Below, piece after piece: positions 8,294 to 10,334 of a stretch of DNA of 10,334 nucleotides; the stretch's first letter is position 1, and each line of letters begins with the position of its first letter. Both the position numbers and the translations under genes were made by a program. This DNA comes from Desulfovibrio sp. (GTDB taxonomy: Bacteria; Desulfobacterota; Desulfovibrionia; Desulfovibrionales; Desulfovibrionaceae): positions 1 through 10,334 of the forward strand of contig VSMX01000082.1 in NCBI GenBank assembly GCA_009773975.1, given 5' to 3'. The notes beneath the pieces were generated by a model, which saw only the letters and a list, made by a program, of their open reading frames with translations, made no database searches and was not told the DNA's origin.

Positions 8294-9199
8294 TTATTCA
8301 TCGTCGAAAATATTGCGCAAGTCGGCTTCGGAGCCGTCATCGTAATAATTGCCGGATTCATTTCCGTCATCGGAAGATGACTGGCCAGTATTGTCAGGAA
8401 GCCTGGGATTGAGGGCAAGCCATTCAGCGAGGCTCATTTCGACTTCCGCATTGTTTTCATCCACGCCTACCAGGGAATTGCGAAACATATTGGTTCGCAA
8501 TATTTTCATCTCGCCCTTGTCGGTCTGGTATCTTTTGCTAATGCGCGGAGAGATGCGGCTGAAATTTTCATAATTTTCCTGCTCGTAGGAAAGGCAGCAG
8601 AGCAAACGGCCGCAAATGCCCGAGATCTTGGAAGGATTGAGAAAAAGATTTTGTTCCTTGGCCATTTTTATGGTTACAGGCGCGAATTTTCGCAAATGGC
8701 CGCGACAGCAGCAAACCATGCCGCAATTGCCGATTGCGCCGACCATCTGGGTTTCGTGGCGCACGCCAATCTGCCGCAATTCGATCCGCGCGCGGTATTC
8801 GCGCACAAGATCCTTGACAAGATCACGAAAGTCTATGCGGTTGGGGGCTGTAAAGTAAAAAATGAACTTGCTTCTGTCAAAAAATACTTCCACATCCACA
8901 AGTTTCATGTCCAGGCGGCGATACCGGATGCAATCCTTGCAAAAGTCCGCCGCCTCCCTGCTCAACAGCCTGTTTTTTTCGTGGATATCCAGGTCTTCTT
9001 CATCGGCCATGCGAATAATGGCCGGGAGATCGCCTTCGTCTGTGCCAGGCAGCCTGGTCAGCGGGCCAGAGACAATTTCGGCAATCGCGACGCCCGGTTC
9101 GGCGTCAATGATCGCCAAATCGCCCTTTTTGCAGTTTCCCTCTATGGAATAATAGCCGGTCTGCCCCAGGGATCTTGTTCGTAAACCATATATTGGCAT
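8294..9199 (-). CDS. ricT: PSP1-domain protein, RicT/YaaT family
   Basis: This 301-residue protein matches the RicT (YaaT) family across its length. The conserved PSP1 core lies at about 95-205: VDVEVFFDRSKFIFYFTAPN (101-120), LRQIGVRHETQMVG (141-154), KMAKEQNLFLNPSKISGICG (178-197) and RLLCCLSYE (198-206). Cysteines at 159, 163, 164, 165, 196, 201 and 202 include the positions expected for iron-sulfur ligation. In Bacillus subtilis RicT joins RicA and RicF in a complex with [4Fe-4S] clusters that works with RNase Y in mRNA maturation; that role is not shown for this lineage, and ricA and ricF are not in this window. Residues 272-301 form a low-complexity acidic tail rich in Ser, Asp and Glu. 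The ATG at 9197-9199 is preceded only by a purine-rich AGAAAG. It leads the ricT-metG pair and follows a 205-base gap. Confidence 0.93.
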   Translation of the reverse strand: MPIYGLRTRSLGQTGYYSIEGNCKKGDLAIIDAEPGVAIAEIVSGPLTRLPGTDEGDLPAIIRMADEEDLDIHEKNRLLSREAADFCKDCIRYRRLDMKLVDVEVFFDRSKFIFYFTAPNRIDFRDLVKDLVREYRARIELRQIGVRHETQMVGAIGNCGMVCCCRGHLRKFAPVTIKMAKEQNLFLNPSKISGICGRLLCCLSYEQENYENFSRISPRISKRYQTDKGEMKILRTNMFRNSLVGVDENNAEVEMSLAEWLALNPRLPDNTGQSSSDDGNESGNYYDDGSEADLRNIFDDE

Positions 9200-9259
9200 A
9201 GATTTGCTTTCTGTTTTTGAGGATGACGCGTATTCCGATTTATAACGAATCGAATTTCC

Positions 9260-9289
9260 ATATTTGTGTCATATCCCAAAAGCTGTCAA
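9260..9289 (-). promoter_or_regulatory. Weak promoter candidate upstream of ricT
   Basis: The minus strand has a perfect -35 hexamer TTGACA (9284-9289). At 18 bases the best -10 is only AAATAT (9260-9265, three of six). A better -10-like TATAAA (9239-9244) lies too far away to pair with it. The location, 60-90 bases before the ricT start, is suitable. This could be the operon promoter or a chance match. Confidence 0.28.
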
Positions 9290-9298
9290 TAGGGCGAG

Positions 9299-9347
9299 AC
9301 CGGGGCCAGCACCGCGCAAAAAGAAGCCCGGTAAAATCCTTGCGCGG
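9299..9347. repeat. Two crossed inverted repeats, possible pseudoknot
   Basis: CCGCGCAA (9312-9319) is a perfect inverted repeat of TTGCGCGG (9340-9347), an 8-bp stem. ACCGGG (9299-9304) is a perfect inverted repeat of CCCGGT (9327-9332), a 6-bp stem. The arms interleave, as in an H-type pseudoknot, and the three unpaired segments are each 7 bases. The stems could also be mutually exclusive. The element lies between the methyltransferase stop and ricT. It would be in RNA only if transcription enters from upstream, because the candidate ricT promoter lies downstream of it. Its function is unknown, and chance pairing in GC-rich sequence cannot be excluded. Confidence 0.4.
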
Positions 9348-9391
9348 GGATTATCTCCGGAACTGGCTCCCGGGAATAAATTTTTTCACAA

Positions 9392-9406
9392 AAGGCGATT
9401 CGCCTT
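9392..9406 (-). terminator. Weak intrinsic terminator candidate after the methyltransferase
   Basis: On the minus strand AAGGCG-AAT-CGCCTT forms a 6-bp stem with a 3-base loop that begins within the TAA stop. It is followed by two further T residues and then GTG, so the T-run is only four long including the stem end. The position right at the gene end is suggestive, but stem and T-run are both short. Confidence 0.35.
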
Positions 9407-10334
9407 ACGACTTTCTCCAATATGCGCTCATCGGATCAATCTGGATTATCGGGTCATTAATTCCCCGATCCTCACGAAATTCATCGACAGCCTTTTTGCA
9501 GACTTCAAAGGTCAGATAATCGTCAATAATGACAAAACCCCCCGGCACAACCTTGTCATAGAGATTTGTCAGCGCGTCCATCGTCGATTCGTACAAGTCG
9601 CCGTCCATGCGCAAAAGAGCAAGCTTTTCAACCGGCGCGACCGGCAATGAATCCTTGAACCAGCCCTTGAGAAAGACAACATTTTCCTCAAGCAGGCCGT
9701 AACGGGCAAAAGTTTCCTTCACCCTTTCCAGCGATATTGCCAGAACAGGATATTTGTTCTTGCTGAAATCAATGCCTTCGTCTTCGTTCTTGCCCAAAGG
9801 CAAGCCCTCAAATGAATCCGCCGCGAAAACCTTGCGATCAGTCATGCCGTATGTCTTGAGGTAGCCTTCCATGAATATCACCGCGCCGCCACGGCAAACG
9901 CCGGTTTCAATCAGATCGCCCGGGATATTCTCGGCGCGGATAATGTCGAGGCAGCTTTCGATATTGTCCATTCTTTTCTGGCCTATCATGGAATAGGCGA
10001 AATCCGTCTGGTTGCGGAAATTTAATTGCCGCGTTGAGCCGTCCTGATTCCTGGATGGAATCAAATACCAGGCATTGCCAAATTCCTTGTTTTTGCGAAC
10101 ATGCTCATATAATTGCGGCGCAAATCTTTTGGGATCGACAAGCACATTCCAGTTTATTTTCTGGTTGGTCATGCCCTGCATGGCCAGGTATAAAAAGCGC
10201 ACGTCGTCTTCGAGATAAAAATCGCCCAACAGACTTTTCTTGAGGGTATAAAGATAGAGCTTTTCGAGGGATCTTTTGGGAGAACATTCCGATGGTTCGG
10301 CAATATTTATTGCTGGCTCTTCTTTTCTGCCGGC
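9405..10334 (-). CDS. TylF/MycF-family O-methyltransferase, 5' end beyond the window
   Basis: The frame is open from the right edge to TAA at 9405-9407, giving 309 visible residues; no ATG lies between 10230 and 10334, and an in-frame TTG at 10227-10229 is an unlikely start because homology-like sequence continues upstream of it. Numbering from the edge, the TylF-type core runs from about 115 to the end: MIGQKRMDN (116-124), the SAM-binding LIETGVCRGGA (141-151), ADSFEGLP (172-179), FLKGWFKDSLP (221-231), RMDGDLYEST (242-251) and IIDDY (269-273). The acidic residues in the last two motifs match the metal-binding positions of MycF. Known members methylate sugar hydroxyls of macrolides; relatives are common in surface-glycan clusters, so a sugar substrate is inferred. 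The stretch between LYLYTLKKSLL (about 26-36) and the core looks longer than usual. An unrelated-looking linker at 1-20 leaves open a fused upstream domain. Confidence 0.9.
   Translation of the reverse strand, partial: AGRKEEPAINIAEPSECSPKRSLEKLYLYTLKKSLLGDFYLEDDVRFLYLAMQGMTNQKINWNVLVDPKRFAPQLYEHVRKNKEFGNAWYLIPSRNQDGSTRQLNFRNQTDFAYSMIGQKRMDNIESCLDIIRAENIPGDLIETGVCRGGAVIFMEGYLKTYGMTDRKVFAADSFEGLPLGKNEDEGIDFSKNKYPVLAISLERVKETFARYGLLEENVVFLKGWFKDSLPVAPVEKLALLRMDGDLYESTMDALTNLYDKVVPGGFVIIDDYLTFEVCKKAVDEFREDRGINDPIIQIDPMSAYWRKS

Noticed and set aside
6199..9184. Plus-strand ORFs (6199-6744, 7465-8019, 8651-9184) opposite metG and ricT
   Set aside because: Both sense genes are unambiguous, and the antisense products show no motif or ribosome site.
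9200..9404. T-box, SAM or other known riboswitch upstream of ricT-metG
   Set aside because: I could not find a T-box sequence, specifier-like stem with terminator, or SAM-riboswitch core in this gap.

Overview
The window reads as a stretch of a Gram-negative bacterial chromosome with roughly half G+C. It has an incomplete lipoprotein gene with a clear lipobox, a Thermus/Bacillus-style methionyl-tRNA synthetase with a C-terminal tRNA-binding domain, a PSP1-domain (RicT/YaaT) gene directly upstream of it, and long multi-domain glycosyltransferases. From memory this combination fits Desulfovibrio-like Desulfobacterota best. That placement is an inference from gene content, not a match to a known genome.

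Left part (1-6211): a lipoprotein gene runs off the left edge on the minus strand, behind a good promoter-like sequence and a tiny upstream ORF. Next come two divergent glycosyltransferase genes that share an 88-base start region. The minus-strand gene (788 aa) carries a GT2 domain followed by a GT4 domain. The plus-strand gene (1165 aa from its best start) carries a WbsX/GH99-like domain, then GT4, then GT2. The two GT2 domains are clearly related to each other, but the domain orders are swapped. Both genes probably build a surface glycan such as O-antigen, capsule or a protein-linked glycan; the acceptor and sugars cannot be read from sequence.

Right part (6212-10334): a 98-base convergent gap with a GC-rich inverted repeat separates the glycan genes from a minus-strand run. 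Read in transcription order this run is a TylF/MycF-type methyltransferase (5' end beyond the right edge), a 205-base gap with a weak terminator-like hairpin, crossed inverted repeats and a weak promoter, then ricT and metG only 25 bases apart. The ricT-metG pair looks like an ordinary housekeeping operon. The methyltransferase more likely belongs with sugar modification, so surface-glycan genes appear on both sides of the translation/RNA-processing pair.

No tRNA, rRNA, insertion sequence or CRISPR array was seen, and no gene-free stretch exceeds 300 bases. Nothing here amounts to a proven new system. The most unusual items are the three-domain WbsX-GT4-GT2 protein facing its domain-swapped partner, and the crossed inverted repeats upstream of ricT.
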